From the NCBI GenBank assembly GCA_016165875.1, contig JABBOT010000080.1:17270572-17334571 (forward strand): a DNA stretch of 64,000 bases. Direction: 5' to 3'. The notes under the pieces are model-generated. The model had not been told where the DNA came from, ran no database searches, and was given only the letters and a program-made list of their open reading frames with translations. The first letter of the stretch is position 1, and each line of letters begins with the position of its first letter. Made by a program: the position numbers and the translations under genes. This DNA is from Acanthopleura granulata (Eukaryota > Mollusca > Polyplacophora > Chitonida > Chitonidae). Below are positions 23,348 through 34,506 of this stretch, piece after piece.

Positions 23348-26300
23348 CCATATAAAGTGTTCACATGATACATCAGTTGTAGATGCGTGACAAAGAATAG
23401 GTCGTAGATTGTCCCACTACCCAGCGGTCAGCTTTGTCGGGCGGTTCAAACTAAATCCATTCAACTGGTGAGCTTAATACCTTAACAGGGAGAGATAACG
23501 ACGGGAAAACAATGGAACCCAACAAACACGTTTTAGTGGCCAAAAGAGGCTGCAGGTCAATGTGAACGGCATAAAATATACACCTCCTTTCTGAATACAG
23601 GCTGAAGTGAGTGAAAAGTTACGAAACTGTGAAAACCCAAATCTGAAGTAGAAACTCAAAGTGGCACTCAGCGACTGTTTTTATTAATATTCAGTCTCAT
23701 ATTTAGTACAGTGTGGTAAATTTACTGGCTCAACACCAGCAGACCACGGGAAGACACGTAAAATCTCCGTATTGTTCTAATCAGATACATAAAATCAGAC
23801 GGACAGTTGTAATTGATTTCATGCACATTTCTAGATGTGATTCATTTGATTTAAGCAAAAACACACTTCCCCAGATGTTTACTCCATTACAGGGGGTTAT
23901 ATCCATAAAAAATGCTACCAGGTGTTGCGATGGCTACTTTCAGGTGAAATCAGTGCATTCGTCTGACCAAATGGAAACTGGCCAGTTATCTAAAACGTAT
24001 TTTGTCATTTGATATAAAAACACACAATCATGGAATGAAACAAACGGAGGCCAGAGATCAATATGAAGTAACCAAATGGGGCATGGGTTGTAGCTGCCCG
24101 ACAAAGAATAGGCACAGAAATAACCAACGCAAGGTCGAACGAGGCCCCACTAAACAACCAAAGTTGGATGTTTACTCACTCAAACTACTGGGGGCAAACT
24201 TAATCATCAATAATATGAGAGAAACAATTAGTTTTATTGACCAAGTTATCGGGAGGGGGTACGCTTTGGAGAGGCTTGTACTAAAATTGGAGGGGGTCGA
24301 AATGCAGTGTGAAGGAGACAGAAGGGCTAGGGAGCCAGGCACTTCTTACACGGGATCATTAATTGTACTTCTACAAGGGGACGTGACCTGAAAACTTAGC
24401 AAGCTCTTCCCGGCCTCGGGATAAACCGGCAATTTAAGAGTCACTTATCGGGAAGACATAAAAACATCTGTGGACCTGTCCAGAGCCACACCGTCGAAGC
24501 TCCATTTCCTTTGTTAGCGGGGATTCGTTATGTGAGGCAGTGAAGCCATTTTTATTTTGGTGTCTCCCCCGTAACTTGGTCTGGCAGTTTGTACATACCA
24601 GGGCATCTGTCATTTACCGATCTAGAATCGCCGTTTCCCGGATTTACTGTTAGCGGCCGCACGGAATGAAAAGGGCTCTGAAAGTGAAGTCAACATTCAG
24701 AATCTAATGACTGTTTACAGCCAGCTTGGCGGTCGTCCAGGCGCAAGACGATAATTGAAATGATCAGCCTGAAAACCTAATTGGAAGAGAAAATTACGGT
24801 TAGAAAGAAAAAGGAAAGGGACAACCACTTTTAAATGTCAAAAACGCGTTGCGGATTAATCTTTCTAATTGTGAATGTAAATAGGAAACATCAAAAGCTA
24901 CCGATCAATTTCAGCTTACATCAAACCAAATCTCAAGTGGAATGAAAAACAACCAATAGAGTGACGTAAAACAAGTGACTGGGGGTTGTTATTAGCATTT
25001 AATGTCATATTTAATTCCAACTGATTACAAATCTTGACTGGACTAACTCCAGCAGTCTGTAACTGCACCTGTATTTGATCTGTGCTTATTTATTCCCGAT
25101 TTAAATCGACTCTTTGACAGAAGGAGCGGACACTTTAAGTACTTAAAGTTTCTTTCCGTAAAAAATCGATTAAAAAAGTATCGTGCACCAGGTGAGATTC
25201 AGCTGATAACTGAAACCGTGAAAGTAAAGACTATTAAATTAAGAACAACTCTTTACGGTTAACATTAGTAACAAATGGTTTCCAATTCTGCGTTTGTATT
25301 TACCAATGAGCGAATGAGGAATTTAAAGATAATGAAAGTATCATGTTTGTGGAGGTGCTGTAAAGAAGTTGAGAAACATTCAGTTCACGGTAGAACTCCA
25401 AATAGTGAGTGATCACCCCAATACAACTAGTGGTTATTAGAACATTGCCAGCGAGGTACCATTCGATTAAACGCCAGTGAATTCTGCATGTGAGGCGTGA
25501 GTCAAGCGTTGTGGACGCATCATCAATCTGTTCCTGTGTGGGCAGTCAGAATGGTTATCCAAGCTGTCACGGATATACTGACACCAGTATTTTTTGGCTG
25601 GGTGGGATGAGGGTGTTGCCAAAGACCCACTTGTGAAATCCGCATTTTCCCTAAAGCTAAAGATAGAGAAAAGGAAGATAATTGTAATGACAGTAAATTA
25701 GTAACGTTTACGATGAAGTATACATAGAAATCAAACTTTCACTCTCCAAAGATCTCCAAAGAGCAGAAAACCTCAAAGGTTTCAAGAATTTCTGTGCGCA
25801 TTGTTGAAGCGTAAATCATTCACATCCATTGTTTATGTGAAGCAACATATAATCACTCATGCTTGGTGTTCCATTTCGTGTTGATGCCTGCTCTAGAGGT
25901 CCTAGTCAGTGTGAAAGTCACGCCTGTCAGAGAATTCATTGAGCTATCCCGAACGGATTTGACAAATTACATCTATATAGTAGGCCTGTACACAAAGCTC
26001 GTTGAATACACAATAACGGAGATGATGAATTGACTAGAGGTCAGATAGAAAAGCGATTTTGTTGAAGTCGATCCAATGTTGACGAGAAAAACCAAGAAAA
26101 GGACAGTATTTTTTGAGGCACAGGAAGACCGCGCGCTACAACCGGAAGCCTGCCACAAGGGTATCAACCAGATTGCAGGTGCGCAATTCGAGCACTTTGA
26201 TCCAAGATTTGCCTGGAGCACTGGATAATAATGTCACACAAACAGTGTATGTCAGTGTGGGTTGTATATGGGGTAACAAATTCTACACTGCCTATTTAGA

Positions 26301-27511
26301 CCTAGGTAAAGTATGTCAGAATTTTGTACGTTTTGGGTAGCCATGCAATTTTTTTTTTGCCAGGGTTACTCCCCCACCCACCTGGAGGTTATGAAGGTGA
26401 CAAAAGGATAGTACGTCGTTACCAGGTAAAACAGTTAAAGCTAAGTTGATTTTTTATGTGTTGTAGGTAAAAGTCCAAGCTGCATTTTGTGGTATGGCAT
26501 GGCGCCATATTACAGCTTGGGGATATATATTTTTAAGGTTGAAATTGACAAATTTTGCTGAATAAATATTGAGGAAAATCAATGCGGTCGTGTACAATTA
26601 AGACGAGGGAGTAATATGTGTGGAAATCACCAAGAGGTTTACCGTCTGGATTCTTCACGCCAAAAGCGGCCGAGTCGCTTTTTTGACGACTATCTCTGGA
26701 TCCCTTTACTATCGGCAGACACCCTAAGAGTTCTGTTTGGATTATTTAGGGGTCATTGAACTTAAACACTTCTCCTTCGGTAGATTAATCGTTTGCGCCT
26801 GTACGGAGGCCTATTTAAATCGTAGCATTGACGGATAGCCCCATCGAGTCTTCTCTAAATGTCCGTGAGTTCCACATTTCTGGTAATATCAACCGCTGTC
26901 AGAGATTGGATGGCGGGAAGATGACAACAATCTGGCACGGCTATAAGCATTCAAAACTTCAAAAGTTTCCCCATTATGTAATGTATCATTTTAGCTGCTT
27001 GGCAACTTGGCAAATAAAGTCATTTCTCAAGAGAGCAGAAATGAACATACAAAAAAGTACTGTTACTATTTGGAGCAAAGGGTTAACAATTAAGTCGGAG
27101 AAGTAAGCCAAGCCACCATTATATAATGGATACAGAGCATGTTTACGTCAGGGAACAGACAGAAGCAAGTAAAGCCATGTCTATCACACGTGATGAGCAG
27201 AGCCAAATAAAGTGTTGTTTAAGATGGAAGGACAAGGCAAGTAATCTGTACTGCAATGAAACAGAATGTGGTTGTTCAGTATAACTGAAAAGAGAAACGA
27301 GGCATCTCGAGTTTACTACCACAGACGGAGTCAGTCAAAGTTTACCTCACTACAACGGACAAAAAAGACAGGCAAAGTAATTTTAACAATAATGGGTAAA
27401 CAGAGGCAATCGAAGTTAGGACTCTTGTGGTGGCATAGGGAAGCAAGCTGCATAATGTTAACACCAACAGGGAAAGAAATTTGATTCATTAATCTGATTA
27501 TATGGCATTTT

Positions 27512-27620
27512 AGGCAGTAATGAAGAATATTTCACCTGTGAGACAACAGGCAGAATTATGGTGGGCGGAAACTTGGCCTGGCCGGGGTGAAACCCACGTT
27601 TATCCGCAGGTTATGAAATG
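27512..27620 (-). mobile_element. SINE fragment (mollusc-type core), decayed
   Basis: On the plus strand AAGAATATTTCAC, GGCAGAATTATGGTGGGCGG, GGGGTGAAACCCACG and ATCCGCAGGTT follow in the order expected of the core read in reverse. Tail and head are lost. It is absent from the corresponding part of unit A, so it entered unit C after duplication. Confidence 0.65.
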
Positions 27621-29349
27621 GCAGTAGTAGCAAACGGCTTTGCATCAAAACCAACTCCTCCATCTACGACCACCTGACGGTTGCTGACAATATCTTCAGA
27701 TTCATCAAGATTCCCCGAGACGCATTCACTTTGCGATCAATCCAAAATTTGCGAAGATTTTTCTCCCGCAGGCTGTCTTATATATTGGCAAGTGTACGTG
27801 TGACTAGAGTTTTAGTAGGTGATAACGATCGTTTAGGCAACCAATCCAGGATGTGTTCCTGAATACCATATTGTTAAAGTGGAAATAAAAGACAACCAAC
27901 AAGGTTTATCAACAATTTAGTCAAAATGAAAGTTTTCATCAAAGTCTACTCTTTGATCCGCAGCGCAAAAAGGCACGCACGTAAATATACTAAAGAACAT
28001 TCCGCACATTATACATTTTTTCATTTCGTGAGGACTGATTGTCTTGGACATTTGCCATGTGCAACCTGGACAACTCTGGCATGCACGAGAGACCGTACTC
28101 AAGTTTCCGTGTCATTCTAAAGGACTGAAATAGTAAGAATAGTACATATACTTTTAAATGACCATGGAAGTGTACTTTAAGATATTTGTTCGTGATAAAG
28201 TGTGGACTTGCCAACATCTGACATCTCGTAAGTCTCTGTTTAAGGACAGTTTTTGATTTCTCGGTTTAGGATGGCCTATAACGGATACCAAAGCAACACA
28301 GGCAATAACATTACGATTGGTCACCCGCTTGGACTTGTCTGAGCACAGCCTCTCGCGCTCAGTGAACATTAAATATGAATTATTGGCTACACCATGGGAA
28401 CAGAAACTGCTAACTTTCATCGTAATGATTTACTGACGACGATTTCGTTTGCCTCAGCTTACCGTCGTAAGCACTTCATCCGAATACGGGATCATCGTAT
28501 TCGGCTGCAAACTGGAGGACTTCCGCTGGATGGCCTCAAAGAAAAATACCTCTGCCAAAGCTAGAGAAGAGTTCAACTTACTTTGAGTCATTTCCTACGT
28601 CTAGCTGTCACAATAATGTGACGGATGAGCTCTGAACAAAGACAAGAGTATTGTTTTCCTTCTTGTAAAACAAACTGGAATGGCAAACAACGCTCTAAAA
28701 ATATTCCATTTGGCAAAGAAAGGTGTCTGAGTTGGTGTCTTTTGCTCGCCTGGCGATCACGCTATCGATGTCAGCAGCATGGTGTGGAACGTGACAGAGT
28801 TAAGATAAAATGTCACCAGTACAAGAACGTTTATTTTTCATGTATGAAAAGATCATGTATTTGTGTTCGCGTTCGGTTCTCTAGACTCTGCAGCTTGAAG
28901 CCTGTAGGCCTAATGAAGGCAACGGAATTATCCGTGCAAGCCTAAACTAGTGTACAAGCACTTGGGTCTAGGGACCGTCTGTAACTGACTCCTGTGTACA
29001 TGATATTATACTATCAGGAACACCATCTTCTTCCGTGAATTCCTTAAACTGTCATGTTCAAAAACTAAACTGTTCTCTTTGGAACTGTATAGAAATAAAG
29101 GAATCTGTCAAAAGGAAACTGAGCACAGAAGCGTTATAGATGAGAGCCCCACGTGGAAATACTAAGTCTATGCCGCGGGGTCTTAGTGATTAGAAACACC
29201 ATCGTTATGGTTTGTCCTCCTTAATCCAAACAACACATTTCCACGTTTCAGTCGATCCGTGTTTTCAGGTATGTTTTTTCTTCGAGTGTTAGTTGAACAA
29301 AATACTCAGTGCACAGACACCTAACACATAGCCATTTATAGGAGAAAAA

Positions 29350-29610
29350 GTGGCCGTGGCCCAGGGGATTAGCGCGCTAGCGTGGCGTTGTGACCCCGTG
29401 TGTCTCACTAATGAGGTCCTTGTGAGTCCAAGTGCAGCTCATGCTGTTTTCGTCTCCGGCCGTATGTGGGAAGGTTCGCCACCAAACTGTGGATGATCGT
29501 GGGTTTCCCCGGGCTCTGCCCTGTTTCCTGTCAGCATATTGCTGGCCGCTGTAGTATAAATGAAATATTCTCGAGTAAGGCGTAAAACACCAAATAAATA
29601 AATAAATGAA
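29350..29610 (+). mobile_element. Full-length tRNA-derived SINE
   Basis: About 260 bp and complete. The head has an A-box-like TGGCCCAGGGG at 29351-29366 followed by ATTAGCGCGCTAGC, and a weak B-box-like GTGAGTCCAAG at 29421-29433. The core contains GTGGATGATCGTGGGTTTCC, CCGGGCTCTGCCC and TATTGCTGGCCGC. The tail is GTAAAACACCAAATAAATAA and further AAATA units to 29610. It is transcribed by RNA polymerase III when active. GGAGAAAAAG before it and GGAAGAAAAAAAG after it may be a decayed target duplication. It lies in unit C with no counterpart in unit A. All shorter SINE fragments of this type in the window can be aligned to it. Confidence 0.9.
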
Positions 29611-30050
29611 AAAATTTGGAAGAAAAAAAGCTGTTCACGGAATGAATTTAACAACTCCGTACACCCATGAACAAGTATTCTGTTTACTTTTCAACACGGA
29701 AGACGAATATATTATCAGTTGAGAGGTATTGCTGTATGACGTGTGCGCAGATATGGAAATCGCTCCTTTTGGATGTACGATATTGATTTTTAGCGCTTTG
29801 CTGAAGTTGCCATTAATCATTGCCCATTATATTCTGCACCTCTCAGGAACACTGGAGCTCTAGCTGTTTGTCGCCCAATGCAGCTACCTCGCTTCAGCCG
29901 CTGGGTTTGGAAAAGAGGTTGGGATTGTATAATGCTTCAGGCTGTTAACTGGTGATTGCCGAGAGGTCTTACAGCTTGATTGCATACCTCAGCTGGTTTG
30001 TTTTGAGTTTAGAATCAGGAGCAAATGATCATCTTCAAACTTATTTAAAA

Positions 30051-30544
30051 ATCAGAAATTCTACCAATCAACCTATGTTATACACATTTAAGTTTGGGAC
30101 AATCAGCGTTTCATCACAACATCGTCTGCGAAATTCTTCATTTCCAAAATGACCTATAATACTTTTTAGTTGCGTAAAAGTTATTGATTTCACAATATTT
30201 CAACAGCAAAAATCAAACAATTACATTAGCCAATAGCTCTATGTTTAGAATTCAAGGTCATTTATTTTTTCTTTTAACTGATTGATGAACAGATTTTGGC
30301 CAAGGCTAGTTTTGGTGAGGATAACAAGTTAACGAAATTCAGAAAAAGATTCATAACTTAAAATTAACTTGTTAATTAATTAAATTAAATTTCAGTCACT
30401 GTAAATGTCATTTTACCGCAAAGGCATTTTTCAAAAGATACCTTGCAATGCACTTAAAACCTCTCGGCCTGAAACACATGTACAATGTAACCAATAGATA
30501 CAAGTTCCAATAGATATCATATATAATACCAGTCATTCATAAAT
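30051..30544. other. AT-rich spacer after unit C
   Basis: Includes an AT-rich stretch with TTAATTAATTAAATTAAATT near 30371-30392. No gene seen. Confidence 0.4.
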
Positions 30545-31130
30545 CTGAATAGGTGTTGCATGAATTTGGCGAACTTCTGACAAACTGTTAAAGAGATAGA
30601 GCGTTTACAAGTCTTTTATAAAATCAAACTTAAATGACCCCAGTGAACTTGAAGAAAAAGGCCAAGGTCACTGAAAATTAATAGGGTTCTTCCTCATGCC
30701 GAAGTGCAAGTATCGTGTAAGTTTGGTGAATCTGTGCCAAACCGCTCGCCTGATATGTTTACAAGCCTTTCATAAAATTTAACTTAAACGTCCTTTTTCA
30801 GTGGCCTTGACCATGAAGAAAAAGGTCAAGGTCGCTGAAAATCAGTAGAGTTCTTCCTTATGCCAATGTGTAAGTGTGATGTAAGTTTGGTGAACTTGAA
30901 CTAAATCGTTCTAGAGGTAGAGCGCTTACAAGAATTTCAATGCCCTAGTGAACCTTATTGATTTTCAGTGACCTTGATCTTTGCCTTCAAGGTCACTGAA
31001 AATCAATAAGGTTCTACTTCATGATAATATGTAAATGTGGTGTAATTTTGGTGAACTTGGGCTAAACCGTTCTAGAGATAAAGCGTGCACGAGAAATAGG
31101 GACAGATTGACGGATGGAAGGAAGGACGCC
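30545..31130 (+). repeat. Array of ~160-bp monomers (GGTGAACTTG ... GTTCTAGAG ... AAGGTCACTGAAAATCA)
   Basis: Four anchors with GGTGAA-like, AAACCGTTC-like and AGAGCGTTTACAAG-like text occur at about 30565-30614, 30725-30770, 30886-30932 and 31042-31094, giving a period near 160. Between them come TCATAAAATTTAACTTAAA and AGTGACCTTGA-type blocks and AAGGTCACTGAAAATCA blocks. The array ends in GACAGATTGACGGATGGAAG (about 31102-31121). I recall similar ACCTTGACC / GACGGACGGATGG repeats as common in marine invertebrates; the family has no function known to me. Confidence 0.75.
30951..31013. repeat. Perfect hairpin, 27-bp arms, 9-nt loop
   Basis: The arm 30951-30977 starts AACCTTATTGATTTTCAGTG and the arm 30987-31013 is its exact reverse complement; the loop is TCTTTGCCT. 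It sits at the inverted junction between the ACCTTGA and AAGGTCA blocks of one monomer. The other monomers have the same blocks without a perfect fold. Confidence 0.9.
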
Positions 31131-31329
31131 GCCTGCTACGAATTGGTTGAGGGGTAAAAATGGTTAATACGCTTGTCTTTTAAGTAGATATACTAACTCA
31201 GACTGATAGGAGGTTCATTGCAATTCTAGAACAGAGAATCACCAATATTCGACTGATTCCATTGTTAGTAGGACGCTGGTGGCGAGAGGAGATCCACGGT
31301 GTTCACTTGTGTCTTGTAAGTTTACTGGG

Positions 31330-31490
31330 GGGCTACCTGTCTTTATCTAATATGGGTCTCTAATTTTAGACGTGGGAGTGATTGCCAGTAATTTACCAAA
31401 GATCAGTGGTTTACTCCTGACACTTCGGTCTCCTACCCCCATAAAACGGGAAGCCGAGGTAAAGGTGAAAAATTCTGACTGGAATAGGAC
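31330..31490 (+). mobile_element. SINE fragment, second core type
   Basis: The block CCAAAGATCAGTGGTTTACT, then ACTTCGGTCTCCTACCCCC, ATAAAACGGGAAGCC and a GTGAAAAATTCTGACTGG end correspond to a mollusc SINE core I know as AAAGGTCGGTGGTTT...CTTCCTCCACC...ATAAAACTG. The tail and head are not preserved. A better copy of the same core lies on the minus strand at 56065-56200. Confidence 0.6.
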
Positions 31491-33239
31491 ATTCCAGGTC
31501 AGTTTGTTTTGATAAACAATATGGAAATAAATAATGTTCAGAAAAATCCATTGGAGGAACAACGTTAAAAAACTCCAGACATACCAGGTGTATGTATAGA
31601 TAAGCAACCTGTCTCTTAGTATAACTTAGGTATAAACAATTGTTCTTTCACACACTGGATGCTGTGAGATTGTTTCGGATTCCCAAGTCAATAAAGACAC
31701 TGTAAATTAAAACCAATTGTTGAGCGCTGGTGGAATTGTCGTATTTCAAGGCCCGTAACATGGAAAAACATTCAAACACTTGCATATTTCATTCCACCTG
31801 TCAGTTCCACATTAACGAAGTATTTTCTAGTGATAGTGAGGCGGAACTCTGTCTGTAGCAACATATTTGTTCCAAACATCATGACATTAAATTTTCAGAC
31901 CATGCCATGGGTAAAAAATCGAAAATCTCTGGCACCTATTAAACTGCATTTCATCTTATGATAGAGTTGTATCGTACACGTATACATTCAACACTGCTTG
32001 TGGATGGCGAATATACCTCGTCATTCATCGTACAGGCCTGTTGTGGACTTTTGAAGTTGATAGCTCATTTAGCCTTTAACGTCAACTGTGACTTTTAGTA
32101 TGGATATCTGCATTTTTTTTTCTAATGGTCGAGGTATGGCGCAGGTGTAGAGGATTGCGGATGGGGGAGTGGGCGGGAAGTGGATTTGTTTAATTATTTC
32201 ACGCCAGAGACACCTCGGTATCTCACAGCATTGCCCTCCCTAGTCTGTGTTCTAATTTACTTGTCAGTTATTATGGACATAGTCTGTCGGTCAATTGTTA
32301 TTTCCATTAGTTTGTCTTTGATAAAGAGACAATCTGCCAATCGCAGCTGCTACCGGTCACTATATCGAAGAAGTTTCTCAAATTGTCTTCTTAAAGGCAC
32401 AGTACAAGGTTCTACAAGAGAAATACTTGACCTTCCGGTCCGATGACGAGTTATGATCTCTTTCATTACAGCCATGTCGAAGTCGTGTTGTGGATATATA
32501 AACAACGAATAATCAATGGAAAACGTTTAAAATGTTCCTTGGAATCTCACTTTGCAATGATTGGAATGAAAGGAAACTCGTGTGATGTTTCAAGTGCAAA
32601 GAAGAGGACGTGTTGACATGGCTACGTCTGAAGTCTCTTCCTTTCCCATCACCAGATTTGATAGTTTTATGTCTTCGGTCTGTGGTTTTGCGAAACTTTT
32701 TTTGTCAGTGATATAAGCAAGTGTGAACAGTGTCAAGGTGTTAGTTGTAGGGGTGTCGATGTGAGGTGGTGGTCTCTGGATTGAGGTTCATTCAAAAATA
32801 ACGGTACAAATAATAATCACATGCAAGCATAATTTGTGTTAAGCTCTCTTTCTTGACTATAAATGACGAAGATCGTTGACTTTTCTTCGGTCTATTGCCG
32901 GTTCTCTTCGATGCCAGTGAGAGTGCCTGTGACACGTACATTTTCAAAGTAGGGATGGCTTTGTCTATAGCGAGCATTCGATGCGAACAATCAATAAGTA
33001 ATCAAGATGGGTGCTGCGCTCGACTCTGGGGGATTTTCTGCACCTCTTGGCGAAAACAGTGGTCGATGATGAACGAGGGTGTCATTAGGCGATGAGAACT
33101 ACTGCAGAGACCTTTTGTGTTGGGGTACACTACCACTAGTGATTTGTGTCAATCAGAGCAAAAACAAAAGTACTCCTACTGAAAGTCAACTGACAGGTTC
33201 ATGAGGTTCATCAGGGTTACGGAGAAGTAGCATTTAATG
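31491..33239. other. Intergenic, no supported gene
   Basis: Short overlapping frames only. No splice-site-supported coding stretch or repeat was recognised. Confidence 0.4.
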
Positions 33240-33472
33240 AGGTGTGCAGATTTTAGACCAGGTGTTCAACTGACTGAAACATGACTTGTACCAGTTGATT
33301 GCTTTGACGATACATCCATGCGCTGTAGTCCTTTGTTAACTGTGACGCACGGCCAAATCCTACGACTACATCCCTGTGAGAATGAGAGGTAGTCCAGTGT
33401 TCAGTTAGTCGGCTTGAAAACAATAGCACAAAAACAAATAAAAAAATATAATACAAGACGGGCTTCGCAACA
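33240..33472 (-). mobile_element. LTR retrotransposon 3'-LTR start (fragment)
   Basis: On the minus strand it begins TGTTGCGAAGCCCGTCTTGT and continues into TATTATATTTTTTTATTTG, preceded immediately by a purine run (33473-33482). TG at the start and a polypurine tract just before it are hallmarks of an LTR retrotransposon 3' LTR. The first ~50 bases resemble the starts of the LTR-like repeats ending at 34506 and 45890; further in the similarity is lost, so this may be a different subfamily. The LTR's far end was not identified, so 33240 is only a soft limit. Confidence 0.6.
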
Positions 33473-33482
33473 CTTCCCCCCT
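33473..33482 (-). promoter_or_regulatory. Polypurine tract
   Basis: AGGGGGGAAG on the minus strand, directly before TGTTGCG. In LTR retrotransposons this run resists RNase H and primes plus-strand DNA synthesis. Confidence 0.65.
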
Positions 33483-33617
33483 ATAGAAATGATTACTGTA
33501 CGATGATCTTTACAATAACTGAATATAATATTATTAAAAATATAAATATTAAATTAAATATATGTACATGTAGAAAGAAATATACATATACAAATCTCAG
33601 TTAAGTTCTGGATAGCA
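33483..33617 (-). other. Possible residual internal region between two LTR pieces
   Basis: Very AT-rich, about 135 bases, no coding content. On the minus strand the bases directly after the LTR at 33618 read TGCTATCCAGAAC, loosely like the TGGTATCAGAGC primer-binding site for initiator tRNA-Met. With only this length left, gag and pol would have been deleted. This reading is tentative because the two LTR pieces may belong to different subfamilies. Confidence 0.3.
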
Positions 33618-34506
33618 TGTCAGCAACGATAGAGAGCGCTACACCTAGCACGAGCTCAAACAAAGAAGCACGAAGACGTTTGGATAGGTTCCATAAAATT
33701 TAACAAAATAAACAAACAGTACAACTTACAATATTATACAAGAACAATACAAATAATACAGTATCTAAAGAATTACCGTTCAAGCCCTGATGGAATATCA
33801 AGCTTCCAAAGGCAGGTTAGTCCACGTAAATTAAAATCCACAGTACATGTGAACTCTTGAATCGAAGGATAAAACTGGCCTCTATGTGAGGAGCGGTAGT
33901 AGGTACTGTTTGCATTCAGTGACCCGTCTTGTTCATCTCCCAGGGCAGACTGGTGAACGAGTGCGTAATGCTGATCTGGCAATGTATATTTCAGTGCTCA
34001 GACTTGGCACAAAGTCACGTCCAGTGTAATCAGGGATGACAAGTACGTAATTGCACAAAGAGACAATGGGCAATGTAAGCTAGATAATGTCCTCCCCCCC
34101 CCAAAAAAAATAATTGCAAGTGACGAAACACAAGCTCACAAAGTGCTACGTAGAGAAAAATGGAGTACAAACTGACGAATGTCGAATGGGGTGAAAGCAT
34201 AGCTCCAGGAATCCCCAAGTGGACGTAAATAAATATGACTGCGAAACTTCTAACTTCGTCTCTCACATTTACAGACTAACGTAAACAAGATTCTGGATGG
34301 TTTGATCGTAGACATGTGTACATTTTTCCAGAATGTACGCTCTATCTACAATGACCCGAAATTCATAAACACAGAAGCCTCGATAACATGAGACTGAATT
34401 ACAGCCCAGGCTATAACGTATACAGAGGACAAAACCTAGGTCACCCTGTTAGCGCAAAAACAAATTAAAAATATAATACAATATTTTTAAGTCGGGATTA
34501 ATGACA
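33618..34506 (-). mobile_element. LTR-like repeat, copy 1 (889 bp)
   Basis: On the minus strand it starts TGTCATTAATCCCGACTTAA and ends GCTGACA, giving short inverted ends. It is collinear over its whole length with 44893-45890: shared blocks include GTACTCCATTTTTCTCTACG-like text (about 34150), GACGAAGTTAGAAG (about 34250), GTACATTCTGGAAAAATG-like text (about 34330) and TATTGTATTATATTTTTAAT (34463-34482). No gag or pol is present. No target duplication could be recognised, consistent with age. Confidence 0.6.

Larger units (their letters stand above)
21936..30050. repeat. Segmental duplication unit C (about 8.1 kb, with insertions)
   Basis: Same order and orientation as unit A. Compared with A it has gained the inverted-repeat transposon at 22299-23338, the SINE at 29350-29610, a SINE fragment at 27512-27620, and about 400 bases at 26340-26760 that have no match in A. 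The sequence around 24080-24620 is the best conserved stretch among A, B and C. No protein-coding frame survives in all three copies. Confidence 0.8.

Noticed and set aside
24002..24391. 129-codon plus-strand open frame in unit C
   Set aside because: The paralogous sequence in unit A has an in-frame TAG soon after the start (in AAACAGTAGAAC), and unit B does not keep the frame. It lacks a true ATG start. Conservation between copies is at the DNA level, not the protein level.
29350..29433. Possible functional tRNA gene
   Set aside because: A-box-like and weak B-box-like motifs are present but no cloverleaf with paired acceptor arm; the sequence continues into the SINE core and AAATA tail.
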